Below, piece after piece: positions 8,941-17,293 of a stretch of DNA of 64,000 nucleotides. Origin of the DNA: Rhodoferax sp. Lineage in GTDB: Bacteria > Pseudomonadota > Gammaproteobacteria > Burkholderiales > Burkholderiaceae_C. Position 1 is the stretch's first letter, and each line of letters begins with the position of its first letter. The notes under the pieces were generated by a model that was not told the DNA's origin, ran no database searches, and saw only the letters and a program-made list of their open reading frames with translations. The stretch covers positions 1 through 64,000 of the forward strand of contig JACKLK010000004.1 in the NCBI GenBank assembly GCA_024236015.1, in the 5' to 3' direction. The translations under genes were made by a program, and so were the position numbers.

Positions 8941-9318
8941 TCAGGAGCTCGCGGCGACCTTCTTCGGAGCCAGCTTTTCCTTGATGCGTGCCGAACGGCC
9001 GCTGCGCTCGCGCAGGTAATACAGCTTGGCACGACGCACGTCGCCGCGGCGCTTGACTTCGATGCCGGCGATCAGCGGGCTGTAGGTCTGGAAGCTGCGC
9101 TCCACGCCTTCGCCGCTGGAGATCTTGCGCACGATGAAGGCGCTGTTGAGGCCACGGTTGCGCTTGGCGATCACGACGCCTTCATAGGCCTGCAGACGCT
9201 TGCGGGTACCTTCGACGACCTTGACGCTGACGATGACGGTATCGCCAGGGGCGAAGTCGGGGATGGTCTTGCCGAGACGAGCAATTTCTTCTTGCTCAAG
9301 AGTTTGGATCAGGTTCAT
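8941..9318 (-). CDS. rplS: 50S ribosomal protein L19
   Basis: Ribosomal protein L19 (125 residues), located at the 30S-50S interface. Family blocks are visible: FAPGDTVIV, KVVEGTRKRLQAYEGVVI and the RRGDVRRAKLYYLRERSGR segment near residue 90. Length is slightly above the usual 115 because of a basic C-terminal tail. It is the last gene of the conserved rpsP-rimM-trmD-rplS order, but 155 bp separate it from trmD and a good sigma-70-like promoter lies in that gap. Confidence 0.98.
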   Translation of the reverse strand: MNLIQTLEQEEIARLGKTIPDFAPGDTVIVSVKVVEGTRKRLQAYEGVVIAKRNRGLNSAFIVRKISSGEGVERSFQTYSPLIAGIEVKRRGDVRRAKLYYLRERSGRSARIKEKLAPKKVAASS

Positions 9319-9449
9319 GATTTCCTCGAATGATCATGTTTGCGCCAGCGTCGACATGACGCGTTGCCTTGCTCTCGGGCCATGCCAGGTCACAGGAACC
9401 AGGCTACATGGGAAGCAAGACGGCCAAACAGAGGATCGGGTAACCGCGC

Positions 9450-9477
9450 ATTATAGTCAGAAAGTTCCAGCGCTCAA
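9450..9477 (-). promoter_or_regulatory. Predicted sigma-70 promoter for rplS
   Basis: Minus strand: TTGAGC (9472-9477), a 16-bp spacer and a perfect TATAAT (9450-9455), about 130 bp upstream of the rplS start. The -35 box overlaps the trmD stop codon. This suggests rplS can be transcribed independently of rpsP-trmD. Confidence 0.55.
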
Positions 9478-10232
9478 CGGTCGGCGGCGGGGCCGTGTGC
9501 GAGACAGTCTTCGTCGAGCCGGCTCAGGCGCCCTGCCGCGCGGGCCTGCTCGATGAGTTCGGGGCGCAGGCGCTGGGTCAGCAGCAGGCTCTGCTCGCGG
9601 CGCCAGCGCGCGACCTTGGCATGATGGCCCGACAACAGCACCTCGGGCACTGACGCGCCCTGCCAGCTTTCCGGACGCGTGTAATGCGGGCAATCGAGCA
9701 AACCGTCCAGACTCGTGTTGAAACTGTCCTGCTGGTGGCTGGCCGCATCGCCGAGCACGCCCGGCTGCAGCCGCGCCACCGCATCGAGCAAGGCCATGGC
9801 GGCGATCTCGCCACCGGACAACACGTAGTCGCCCAGGCTGATCTGCTCGTCGACATGGGCGTCGATGAAGCGCTGGTCCACGCCTTCGTACCGTCCGCAC
9901 AGCAGGACGGCACCTGCGCTCGTGGCCCAGCGCTGCACCTGGGCATGGTCCAGCCGGCGCCCCAACGGAGAGAACAGCACGACCGGCACCCGGTCCGCAC
10001 GCATGGAGCGAACCTGTTGCAGGCTCTTTTCCAGTGGCTCGGCCATCATCACCATGCCGGGCCCGCCGCCGAACGGCCGGTCATCGACCCGCTGGTAGTT
10101 GCCTTGCGCGAAACTGCGCGGATTGGTGAGCACGACGTCCACCAGGCCGGACAGGTAGGCGCGGCGGGTCACGCCGGCTTGCAGGAACGGCTCGAACAGT
10201 TCGGGAAACAGCGTGATGACATCGAAGCGCAT
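9474..10232 (-). CDS. trmD: tRNA (guanine-37-N1)-methyltransferase
   Basis: A 252-residue SPOUT-class enzyme that methylates G37 of tRNAs reading CNN codons, preventing +1 frameshifting. It starts with MRFDVITLFPELF. The trefoil-knot AdoMet site is seen in LLCGRYEGVDQRFI and the following GDYVLSGGE segment. The start at 10232 was chosen because the conserved protein begins there, 13 bp after the rimM stop. Tight spacing and conserved order mark it as part of the rpsP-rimM-trmD transcript. Confidence 0.98.
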   Translation of the reverse strand: MRFDVITLFPELFEPFLQAGVTRRAYLSGLVDVVLTNPRSFAQGNYQRVDDRPFGGGPGMVMMAEPLEKSLQQVRSMRADRVPVVLFSPLGRRLDHAQVQRWATSAGAVLLCGRYEGVDQRFIDAHVDEQISLGDYVLSGGEIAAMALLDAVARLQPGVLGDAASHQQDSFNTSLDGLLDCPHYTRPESWQGASVPEVLLSGHHAKVARWRREQSLLLTQRLRPELIEQARAAGRLSRLDEDCLAHGPAADR

Positions 10233-10245
10233 GGACGGCCCGGGC

Positions 10246-10809
10246 TCAGTAATCCGCCTGCCAGTCCACGGTGATGCACTTGCCTTCGAGATCGACCGCG
10301 TCGACATGAGCGGCCACGAACGGAATCATGCGTTCCAGCCATTCGTCGCCGGACGCATACCGCAGCACCAGCACGGATTGCGCGGCAGTCTGCAACAACT
10401 CCTTGACCTGGCCCAGCGGCTCGCCTTGCCGGTTGACGACCTCCAGGCCGATCAGGTCGACCCAATAGTATTCGTCCGTTGCCGTACTCGGGAAACTCGA
10501 GCGCCGCACGAAGATCCGTGCTCCCCGCAAGGCCTGGGCCGCATCGCGATCGTCGATGCCATCGAGTTGTGCCACCACACCGCCGGAGTGATCGCGCGCC
10601 TCGCGCACGCGCAACAACGCCGTTCCGTCAAAGGCCTTGGGGCCCCTGTCGGACGGCTGTGCATACCATCGCTTGGAGGAAAACAGCGCCTGCGGATCGG
10701 CGCTGAACGGCAGGAGCTTGATCCAGCCCTTGACGCCCCAGGCGTCGCCGACACGGGCCACCTCGACGGCGTCGGGTGGCAGCTCGGCCGGATCCAGTGA
10801 CAACGCCAT
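10246..10809 (-). CDS. rimM: Ribosome maturation factor RimM
   Basis: A 187-residue factor that binds ribosomal protein S19 and helps mature the 30S head. The N-terminal domain begins with the characteristic VARVGDAWGVKGWIKLLPF (about residues 17-35). The C-terminal PRC-barrel half includes EYYWVDLIGLEVVN and MIPFVAAHVDAVDLEGK. It lies between rpsP (51 bp upstream) and trmD (13 bp downstream), as in most proteobacteria. Confidence 0.97.
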   Translation of the reverse strand: MALSLDPAELPPDAVEVARVGDAWGVKGWIKLLPFSADPQALFSSKRWYAQPSDRGPKAFDGTALLRVREARDHSGGVVAQLDGIDDRDAAQALRGARIFVRRSSFPSTATDEYYWVDLIGLEVVNRQGEPLGQVKELLQTAAQSVLVLRYASGDEWLERMIPFVAAHVDAVDLEGKCITVDWQADY

Positions 10810-10860
10810 GGGAGACCGGAGAATTCCCGCGCCCGTTCAGGTCCGACGCGGGAACGAGCT

Positions 10861-11112
10861 TCAGGCCGATTTGGCTGCGGCTTGCGCCAGCAGGCGCTCG
10901 ACCGTGGGGGATGCCTGCGCGCCAACACCTTTCCAGTAGGTCACGCGATCCTGGGCGATCCGGATGCGCTCCTCGTTGGCGGTGGCGATGGGGTTGTAGA
11001 AACCGAGACGCTCGATGAAGCGGCCGTCACGACGGGTACGCTTGTCGGCAACCACGATGTTGAAAAACGGGCGGGCCTTGGCACCACCACGGGAGAGTCG
11101 AATGACGACCAT
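10861..11112 (-). CDS. rpsP: 30S ribosomal protein S16
   Basis: Ribosomal protein S16 (83 residues), needed early in 30S assembly. It has the family start MVVIRLSRGGAKARPF, the NIVVADKRTRRDGRFIERLGFYNP block and the helix beginning with RIRIAQDRVTYW. It is the promoter-proximal gene of the ribosomal operon here. Confidence 0.98.
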   Translation of the reverse strand: MVVIRLSRGGAKARPFFNIVVADKRTRRDGRFIERLGFYNPIATANEERIRIAQDRVTYWKGVGAQASPTVERLLAQAAAKSA

Positions 11113-11214
11113 GATTTATCCTTCGGGGGGTGGCGGAAATCGCTTTCCACCAGTATTTCGGCGCTGAGACACGTAACATGGCCACCCGGCCAGCAACACG
11201 CTGAAAAGCCCGAG

Positions 11215-11220
11215 ATTATA
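11215..11220 (-). promoter_or_regulatory. Possible -10 element of the rpsP operon
   Basis: TATAAT on the minus strand, about 100 bp upstream of the rpsP start. No convincing -35 box is seen at the usual distance, so this is only a candidate. Confidence 0.35.
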
Positions 11221-11360
11221 TAGCGGCCTCATCTGCACCAGCATCCCGCCCCAATGAGACGACATTCGCCATCGACCGACGGCGGCCAGAAGCGGCGCGC
11301 CGCCACGGTGCGACACTGCGGGCCCGGCGACACACCACCGATCCAGGATCAGGGACATCC

Positions 11361-11795
11361 ATGAAGAACAAGACATTCGCCACCTGGCTGGCCCTGCTCG
11401 GCGGCCCGCTGGGGCTGCACCGCTTCTACCTGCGCGGCTGGGGTGACGCGCTGGGATGGATGCTGCCCTGGCCCACCCTGGTCGGCGCCATGGGGGTTCT
11501 GCGCGCGCGCCAACTCGGCGTGGACGACCAGCTGAGCTGGTTGCTGGTTCCGCTGCTGGGCGTTGTCGTCACGGCGTGCGCGCTGACCGCCATCGTTTAC
11601 GGGTTGACCGACCGACCGAAATGGAACGGCCGGTTCAACCCTTCACGGGATCCGGAAGACTCCGCAGGCAGGACCAGCGGCCTGACCATTCTGGCCGTCG
11701 TGTGCGCCATGTTGATCGGCACGACGGCGCTGATGTCCACGCTGGCCTATGTGTTCCAGCACTACTTCGAATACCAGGCGCTGACGCCGCCGTGA
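11361..11795 (+). CDS. TM2-domain small membrane protein
   Basis: A 144-residue membrane protein whose N-terminal half matches the TM2 domain. The pattern is a first helix, the GGPLGLHRFYLRGWGDALG turn (about residues 14-32) and a second helix, followed by further hydrophobic segments near 60-80 and 108-130. Functions of bacterial TM2 proteins are mostly unknown. It is a single gene, divergent from rpsP and convergent with acnB. No role can be deduced from its neighbours. Confidence 0.75.
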   Translation: MKNKTFATWLALLGGPLGLHRFYLRGWGDALGWMLPWPTLVGAMGVLRARQLGVDDQLSWLLVPLLGVVVTACALTAIVYGLTDRPKWNGRFNPSRDPEDSAGRTSGLTILAVVCAMLIGTTALMSTLAYVFQHYFEYQALTPP

Positions 11796-11864
11796 AGGCG
11801 CCCAGCGACGGGCGGCCCGTCGAGCGGGCCTTACGGCCGCCGGCAGGCAAACGCCACCACAATG

Positions 11865-11905
11865 AAAAGCGGGGCTGGCGACCCGTTCCGGCCGCCAGCC
11901 CCGCT
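11865..11905 (-). terminator. Rho-independent terminator after acnB
   Basis: A perfect 13-bp GC-rich stem (11868-11880 with 11893-11905) followed on the minus strand by TTTT. It lies 18 bp past the acnB stop and marks the end of the mdh-to-acnB transcript. Confidence 0.85.
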
Positions 11906-11923
11906 GTGCCCGGGCGCTGAACG

Positions 11924-14533
11924 TCAGGCGGTCGCGCCTTCCTTGACCGACGCGGCCGCGTCGGTGAACTCGTCGATGCGATCGAAGTTCAGGTACTGGT
12001 AGATGGTCCCGCTCGCGGAATCGAGCACGCCCATGTCGGCCATGTACTCCTGCTTGGTCGGGATCCGCCCGAGCTTGGAGCAGATGGCCGCAAGCTCGGC
12101 AGAACCCAGGTACACGTTGGAGTTCTTGCCCAGGCGGTTGGGGAAGTTGCGGGTCGAGGTGCTGAACACCGTCGCGCCTTCCTTGACCTGCGCCTGATTG
12201 CCCATGCACAGGCTGCATCCGGGCATTTCCATGCGCGCACCCGCGGTGCCCAGCACGCCGTAGTGCCCCTCTTCGGTCAACTGCTTGGCGTCCATCTTGG
12301 TCGGCGGCGCCATCCACAGCTTGACCGGGATGTCGCGCTTGTTCTCGAGCAACTTGGATGCTGCACGGAAATGGCCGATATTGGTCATGCAACTGCCGAT
12401 GAACACCTCGTCGATGGGCGAGCCCGCCACTTCGCCGAGTGTCTTGACGTCATCGGGGTCGTTCGGGCATGCCACGACCGGCTCATGCACATCGGCAAGG
12501 TCGATCTCGATCACGGCCGCGTACTCGGCATCCGCATCGGCCTTCATCAGCACCGGATTGGCCAGCCAGGCCTCCATGGCCTTGATGCGTCGCTCGATGG
12601 TGCGCACGTCCTTGTAGCCCTGCGCAATCATCCACTTGAGCATCGTGATGTTGCTGGTGATGTATTCGATGATCGGCGCCTTGTCCAGGTGCACGGTGCA
12701 GCCGGCCGCCGAGCGTTCGGCCGAGGCGTCGCTGAGTTCGAACGCCTGCTCGACCTTGAGATCCGGCAGGCCTTCGATCTCGAGGATGCGGCCCGAGAAG
12801 ATGTTCTTCTTGCCTTGCTTGGCCACGGTCAACAGGCCGGCCCGGATCGCATAGAGCGGAATCGCGTTGACCAGGTCGCGCAGGGTCACGCCCGGCTGCA
12901 GCTTGCCCTTGAACCGCACGAGCACGCTCTCGGGCATGTCCAGCGGCATCACGCCGGTGGCTGCGCCGAAAGCTACCAGGCCGGAGCCGGCCGGAAAACT
13001 GATGCCGATCGGGAACCGCGTGTGGCTGTCGCCGCCCGTGCCCACGGTGTCGGGCAACAACATGCGGTTGAGCCAGCTGTGGATGATGCCGTCACCCGGA
13101 CGCAGGCTGATGCCGCCGCGGTTGCTGATGAAGTCCGGCAACTCGTGGTGCATCTTGACGTCGACCGGCTTCGGATAGGCCGCGGTGTGGCAGAACGACT
13201 GCATCACCAGGTCGGCGCTGAAGCCCAGGCAGGCCAGGTCCTTGAGTTCGTCGCGTGTCATCGGTCCGGTCGTGTCCTGCGAACCGACCGAGGTCATGCG
13301 CGGTTCGCAATAGGTGCCGGGACGCACGCCCTGCCCCTCGGGCAGGCCGACGGCGCGGCCGACCATCTTCTGCGCCAGCGTGAATCCGGCCTTGCTGCCA
13401 TCCGGGTTCTGCGGCAGGCGGAACAGGGTGCTGGGCGGCAGGCCCAGCGCCTCGCGCGCCTTGGCGGTCAGCCCGCGGCCGATGATCAGCGGAATACGTC
13501 CGCCGGCACGCACCTCGTCGAACAACACGTCGCTCTTGAGCTTGAACTCGGCGATCACCTTGCCGTTCTTCAGGGCCTGGCCGTCGTAGGGACGCAGTTC
13601 GACCTCGTCGCCCATCTCCATCTGGCTGACGTCGAGTTCGATCGGCAGTGCGCCGGAGTCTTCCATCGTGTTGTAGAAGATCGGCGCGATCTTGCCGCCC
13701 AGGCAGACACCGCCGAAACGCTTGTTGGGCACGTACGGAATGTCCTGGCCGGTGAACCACAACACCGAGTTGGTCGCCGACTTTCGGCTCGAACCGGTGC
13801 CGACCACGTCACCGACGTAGGCGACCTGGTTGCCACGCGCACGCAGGTCTTCGATGAACTTCACCGGACCCCGCTTGCCGTCCTGTTCCGGCGTGATGCC
13901 GGGGCGCGGGTTCTTGTGCATGGCCAGCGCATGCAGCGGAATGTCGGGACGGCTCCAGGCATCGGGCGCCGGAGAAAGGTCGTCGGTGTTGATCTCGCCG
14001 GCCACCTTGAAGATGCTCACGGTGATGCTCCTGGGCACTTCCGGGCGGCTGGTGAACCACTCGGCGTCGGCCCAGCTCTGCAACACCGCCTTCGCATGGG
14101 CATTGCCCTTGTCGGCCTTTTCCTTGACGTCGTGGAACTGGTCGAACATCAGCAGCGTCTTCTTGAGACCTTCGGCCGCCACCGCCGCCACCTGGGCGTC
14201 GTCGAGCAGATCGATCAAGGGGCTGATGTTGTATCCGCCCAGCATGGTGCCCAGCAGTTCGGTGGCCTTCTCGCGGTCAATCAATGCGCAGGTTTCGCTG
14301 CCATGGGCCACGGCCGCCAGATAGCTGGCCTTGACCTTGGCGGCGTCGTCGACACCTGCCGGAACGCGGTGGGTCAGCAGCTCGAGCAACTCGGGCCCGT
14401 CGCCGGAGCCGGCGCCGGCCGGCACCTTCTTGAGCAGTTCCACCAGTTCGGCGACCTGGACGGCCGACAGTGGCAACGGCGGGATCCCCAGCGCGGCACG
14501 TTCCGCGACATGGGTGCGATAGGCTTGCAACAT
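11924..14533 (-). CDS. acnB: Bifunctional aconitate hydratase B
   Basis: An 869-residue [4Fe-4S] TCA-cycle enzyme that interconverts citrate and isocitrate; AcnB types also hydrate 2-methylaconitate. Order of parts: N-terminal HEAT-like domain (to about 160), swivel domain, then the catalytic domains. Cluster ligands are seen in GSCMTNIGHF and GCSLCMGNQ. The ATG at 14533 was chosen because MLQAYRTHVAERA is the usual AcnB N-terminus. It is the last gene of a minus-strand cluster with mdh, a CitE-like lyase and a small exported protein, and ends at a strong terminator. Confidence 0.98.
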   Translation of the reverse strand: MLQAYRTHVAERAALGIPPLPLSAVQVAELVELLKKVPAGAGSGDGPELLELLTHRVPAGVDDAAKVKASYLAAVAHGSETCALIDREKATELLGTMLGGYNISPLIDLLDDAQVAAVAAEGLKKTLLMFDQFHDVKEKADKGNAHAKAVLQSWADAEWFTSRPEVPRSITVSIFKVAGEINTDDLSPAPDAWSRPDIPLHALAMHKNPRPGITPEQDGKRGPVKFIEDLRARGNQVAYVGDVVGTGSSRKSATNSVLWFTGQDIPYVPNKRFGGVCLGGKIAPIFYNTMEDSGALPIELDVSQMEMGDEVELRPYDGQALKNGKVIAEFKLKSDVLFDEVRAGGRIPLIIGRGLTAKAREALGLPPSTLFRLPQNPDGSKAGFTLAQKMVGRAVGLPEGQGVRPGTYCEPRMTSVGSQDTTGPMTRDELKDLACLGFSADLVMQSFCHTAAYPKPVDVKMHHELPDFISNRGGISLRPGDGIIHSWLNRMLLPDTVGTGGDSHTRFPIGISFPAGSGLVAFGAATGVMPLDMPESVLVRFKGKLQPGVTLRDLVNAIPLYAIRAGLLTVAKQGKKNIFSGRILEIEGLPDLKVEQAFELSDASAERSAAGCTVHLDKAPIIEYITSNITMLKWMIAQGYKDVRTIERRIKAMEAWLANPVLMKADADAEYAAVIEIDLADVHEPVVACPNDPDDVKTLGEVAGSPIDEVFIGSCMTNIGHFRAASKLLENKRDIPVKLWMAPPTKMDAKQLTEEGHYGVLGTAGARMEMPGCSLCMGNQAQVKEGATVFSTSTRNFPNRLGKNSNVYLGSAELAAICSKLGRIPTKQEYMADMGVLDSASGTIYQYLNFDRIDEFTDAAASVKEGATA

Positions 14534-14591
14534 CAATGGTTCTCCTGGTTGACTGAATCGCTGTGCCGGGCGCACCGGGCGCCCCGGCGTG

Positions 14592-15038
14592 TTATTTCTT
14601 CACGACCTCGGTGCCGGCGGGCCTGCTCTCGTCGAGCACGCTGGCCGGCGGATTTCTGCGCATGTCGTCGGAGACCTGCAACTGGACGGCGCTCTTGCAT
14701 TCGTCGGCCACGCGCTTGCCCTGCTTCTGGTTCATCAGCATGGACTTGTTCGCCAGTTGCAGCCAGACGATGCCCGCGCCCTTGTCTTCGAGACGCACGG
14801 CCCCGGTGGTCGTCAACTCCGGCGCCAGCCGGTATCGGGCCTTGCCGATCTGCAGGCTGAAATAGCCAGCCTCACCCGGCTCCGCCAGCAGCACCACGGT
14901 CTGCCCGAGTTCGCACGGCAAGGTGCCGACATGGACCTGACTGGCCACGGCGACCTGCTCCGCCGACAACAGCACGGTTTGCGCCATCGCGGAACCCGCG
15001 AGGAGCAACGACATTGCAACGCCCAGACGTGTTTTCAT
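14592..15038 (-). CDS. Exported protein resembling C-type lysozyme inhibitor (MliC/PliC fold)
   Basis: A 148-residue protein with a clear signal peptide (MKTRLGVAMSLLLAGSAMAQ, cleavage after AMA). The mature part has two cysteines, in LPCELG and VADECKS. Between them is the order of features seen in MliC-type inhibitors: a beta strand ending in YRLAP, a TTTGAVRLED loop at the position of the SGxxY inhibitory loop, a Trp (IVWLQL) and a final Cys. This is my own visual match and is only suggestive. The protein may be a different small beta-barrel with one disulfide. It is placed between acnB and the CitE-like gene and probably co-transcribed, which is odd for an envelope protein. Confidence 0.5.
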   Translation of the reverse strand: MKTRLGVAMSLLLAGSAMAQTVLLSAEQVAVASQVHVGTLPCELGQTVVLLAEPGEAGYFSLQIGKARYRLAPELTTTGAVRLEDKGAGIVWLQLANKSMLMNQKQGKRVADECKSAVQLQVSDDMRRNPPASVLDESRPAGTEVVKK

Positions 15039-15070
15039 GATCGACATCCTCGCAGCTGGTGAAAACCGCA

Positions 15071-16102
15071 TTATTGCAACGATGCGGAAAAAAGTCGCCC
15101 GGCCGAGGCGGGCAGCGCCTGCCCCGTCCGATGGGCGCGTTCGAGCACGTGCCAGTACAGCCGGTAACTCGCGCGGTCATGCAATTGCCCTTGGTGGTCG
15201 ATCGGCGCCCACCGGGCTGCCTGGGCGCGATCGATGATGTCGGCGGCCTGGGCAATGTCTGCCGCCGAGGGCGCAAACGCGGCCAGGATGGGCCGGATCT
15301 GATCGGGGTGGATGCTCCACATCCGGGTGAAACCCATTTCTCCCGCCGCTATGCGGGCCGCCTTCTCGATCGCGGCGGCGTCACGGAACTCGGTCACCAC
15401 GCAATGCGATGGCGCCTTGCCATGGGCATGGCAGGCCGAAGCGATCTCGAGCTTGGCGCGCACCACCAGCGGATGGGTGAACTGTCCGCTGCCGGACATG
15501 CCGTGCGCCGGAATCGCGCCGCCATGCGAGGACACGAAATCCATCAGCCCGAAACTGATCGATTGCACGCGGGGATGGGCCGCGATATCGAAGGCGCGAT
15601 GCACGGCGGCCGGGGACTCCAGCAACACGTGCAACGGCAGCTGACGCGCCGCCATGTCGGCCGAGACGCCGTCGACCATGGCTGCAGCGCGGTCGACATC
15701 GGACACCGATTCCACCTTGGGAATCATCAGATGGCACAGCAGGTGCCCGGCTCCCGCCACGACGATGCCGACGTCCTGCGCGAACGCCGGGTGGTCCACC
15801 GGATGCACACGCACCGCAATGCGCGGGCGCAAGCCGTCGGCCAGGCCAGCCCCCGATGCGGCCGTCGCTTCGCGAACCAGTTCGACGACCAGTTCGGCAT
15901 GGGCGCGCTCGGCGCCCACCGGGGCGCCATCCTCGCAGTCGAGCGTCACGTCGAAGACACAGGCGCCGAACTCGGCCGTCAACTCCCGCTGCAACGACAG
16001 GCTCTTGCGCATGCGCGCCGGCACGCCGCTGTAGTGATCACACACCGGCAGCAGGCCCGTGGCGGCCTGCGCGCCAAGCAGCACATCGCGCGGGTGCTGC
16101 AC
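15071..16102 (-). CDS. HpcH/HpaI-family CoA-ester lyase, CitE-like
   Basis: A 343-residue TIM-barrel protein of the citrate lyase beta-subunit/malyl-CoA lyase superfamily. Visible features are FDVTLDCEDGAP (about residues 50-61, metal-ligand acidic loop), IAVRVHPVDHP with the phosphate-binding Arg, and IPKVESVSD with the catalytic-site Glu. No citrate lyase alpha or gamma subunits (CitF, CitD) are nearby, so a complete citrate lyase is unlikely. A malyl-, citramalyl- or related CoA-ester lyase or thioesterase is more plausible. It starts 3 bp after mdh, suggesting tight co-expression. Confidence 0.8.
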   Translation of the reverse strand: MQHPRDVLLGAQAATGLLPVCDHYSGVPARMRKSLSLQRELTAEFGACVFDVTLDCEDGAPVGAERAHAELVVELVREATAASGAGLADGLRPRIAVRVHPVDHPAFAQDVGIVVAGAGHLLCHLMIPKVESVSDVDRAAAMVDGVSADMAARQLPLHVLLESPAAVHRAFDIAAHPRVQSISFGLMDFVSSHGGAIPAHGMSGSGQFTHPLVVRAKLEIASACHAHGKAPSHCVVTEFRDAAAIEKAARIAAGEMGFTRMWSIHPDQIRPILAAFAPSAADIAQAADIIDRAQAARWAPIDHQGQLHDRASYRLYWHVLERAHRTGQALPASAGRLFSASLQ

Positions 16103-16105
16103 GGC

Positions 16106-17092
16106 TTACAGCAGGTGGGCGACGCCGGCCTGCTCGTCCTGCAGTTCCTTGAGTGTCTTGTCGATGCACTCCTGGCTGAACGCGTCGATCTCCAGGCCTT
16201 CGACCAGCTTGTATTCGCCACCTTCGCAGGTCACGGCAAAACCGAAGATCGTGTCCTTCGGAATGCCGTACTGGCCGTCCGAGGCAATACCCATGGTGAC
16301 CCACTTGCCATTGGTGCCCAGGGCCCAGTCGTGCATGTGGTCGATGGCGGCGTTGGCAGCCGACGCCGCCGACGAGACACCCCGTGCGGCGATGATCGCG
16401 GCGCCACGCTTGCCGACGGTCGGCAGGAAGGTGTTCACGTTCCAGTCATGGTCGTTGATCATCTGCTTGACGCTGTCGCCCTTGATGGTGGCGAAGCGGT
16501 AGTCGGCGTACATGGTGGGGGAATGGTTGCCCCAAACCACCAACTTCTCGATGTCGGCCACCGCCTTGCCGGTCTTGGCGGCGATCTGGCTCAGCGCACG
16601 GTTGTGATCCAGGCGCAGCATGGCGGTGAAATTGCGGCGCGGCAGGTCGGGGGCGCTCTTCATCGCGATGTAGGCGTTGGTGTTGGCCGGGTTGCCCACG
16701 ACCAGCACCTTGACATTGCGGCTGGCCACGGCGTTGAGCGCCTTGCCCTGGGCCGTGAAGATCTGTGCGTTGGCCGCCAGCAGGTCGGCGCGCTCCATGC
16801 CCGGGCCGCGCGGACGGGCGCCGACCAGCAAGGCGTAGTCGGTGTCCTTGAAGGCCTGCAGCGGGTCGCTGTGCGCCTCCATGCCGGCGAGCAGCGGAAA
16901 CGCGCAGTCTTCCAGCTCCATCATCACGCCCTTGAGCGCGTTCTGCGCCTTTTCATCGGGGATCTCGAGCAACTGCAGGATCACCGGCTGGTCGGCCCCG
17001 AGCATGGCCCCGCTCGCAATGCGGAACAGCAATGCATATCCGATTTGGCCGGCGGCACCGGTGACGGCAACACGAACGGGTTTTTTACTCAT
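16106..17092 (-). CDS. mdh: Malate dehydrogenase (NAD-dependent)
   Basis: A 328-residue TCA-cycle enzyme oxidising malate to oxaloacetate. It has the Rossmann start VAVTGAAGQIGYALLFRIAS, the substrate-loop arginines in VGARPRGPGMERADLL, the NPANTNAYI segment and the active-site His in GNHSPTMYAD. It is of the longer, cytosolic-type MDH common in betaproteobacteria. The ATG at 17092 is where the conserved domain begins. Promoter-proximal gene of the minus-strand TCA cluster, divergent from a GntR regulator with a perfect palindrome between them. Confidence 0.97.
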   Translation of the reverse strand: MSKKPVRVAVTGAAGQIGYALLFRIASGAMLGADQPVILQLLEIPDEKAQNALKGVMMELEDCAFPLLAGMEAHSDPLQAFKDTDYALLVGARPRGPGMERADLLAANAQIFTAQGKALNAVASRNVKVLVVGNPANTNAYIAMKSAPDLPRRNFTAMLRLDHNRALSQIAAKTGKAVADIEKLVVWGNHSPTMYADYRFATIKGDSVKQMINDHDWNVNTFLPTVGKRGAAIIAARGVSSAASAANAAIDHMHDWALGTNGKWVTMGIASDGQYGIPKDTIFGFAVTCEGGEYKLVEGLEIDAFSQECIDKTLKELQDEQAGVAHLL

Positions 17093-17226
17093 GACCAGAA
17101 CTCCAAGACAGGTAGAAAAAATAGGGAATGGGCGATCAACGGCAGTCGCACCCGGCCGGGCGCCGACTGTCAGCAAAACCATTCGAGTTTAACGTCGATT
17201 GCCGCGGTGCGTCAATTTGTCTTATG

Positions 17227-17238
17227 TCTTATATAAGA
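17227..17238. promoter_or_regulatory. Perfect 12-bp palindrome TCTTATATAAGA, candidate GntR operator
   Basis: A self-complementary 12-mer in the mdh-gntR intergenic region, two bases before the most upstream possible GntR start codon and 135 bp from mdh. It contains TATAAG, so it may overlap a -10 element. HutC-type GntR repressors commonly bind AT-rich palindromes beside their own gene. Binding by this regulator is inferred. Confidence 0.5.
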
Positions 17239-17293
17239 TATGATTCGCCCCTTCAACACGCCTTGCGCCGGCCCGACGGACAACCCGATCGCC

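Noticed and set aside
9450..9477. GGAACTTTCTGA upstream of rplS as a sigma-E promoter
   Set aside because: The -35-like GGAACTT is directly followed by the TCTGA, with no 15-17-bp spacer; the sigma-70-type boxes fit better.
12263..14860. An 865-codon plus-strand frame opposite acnB
   Set aside because: Antisense shadow of acnB; the translation is low-complexity and rich in His, Arg, Gly and Ala.
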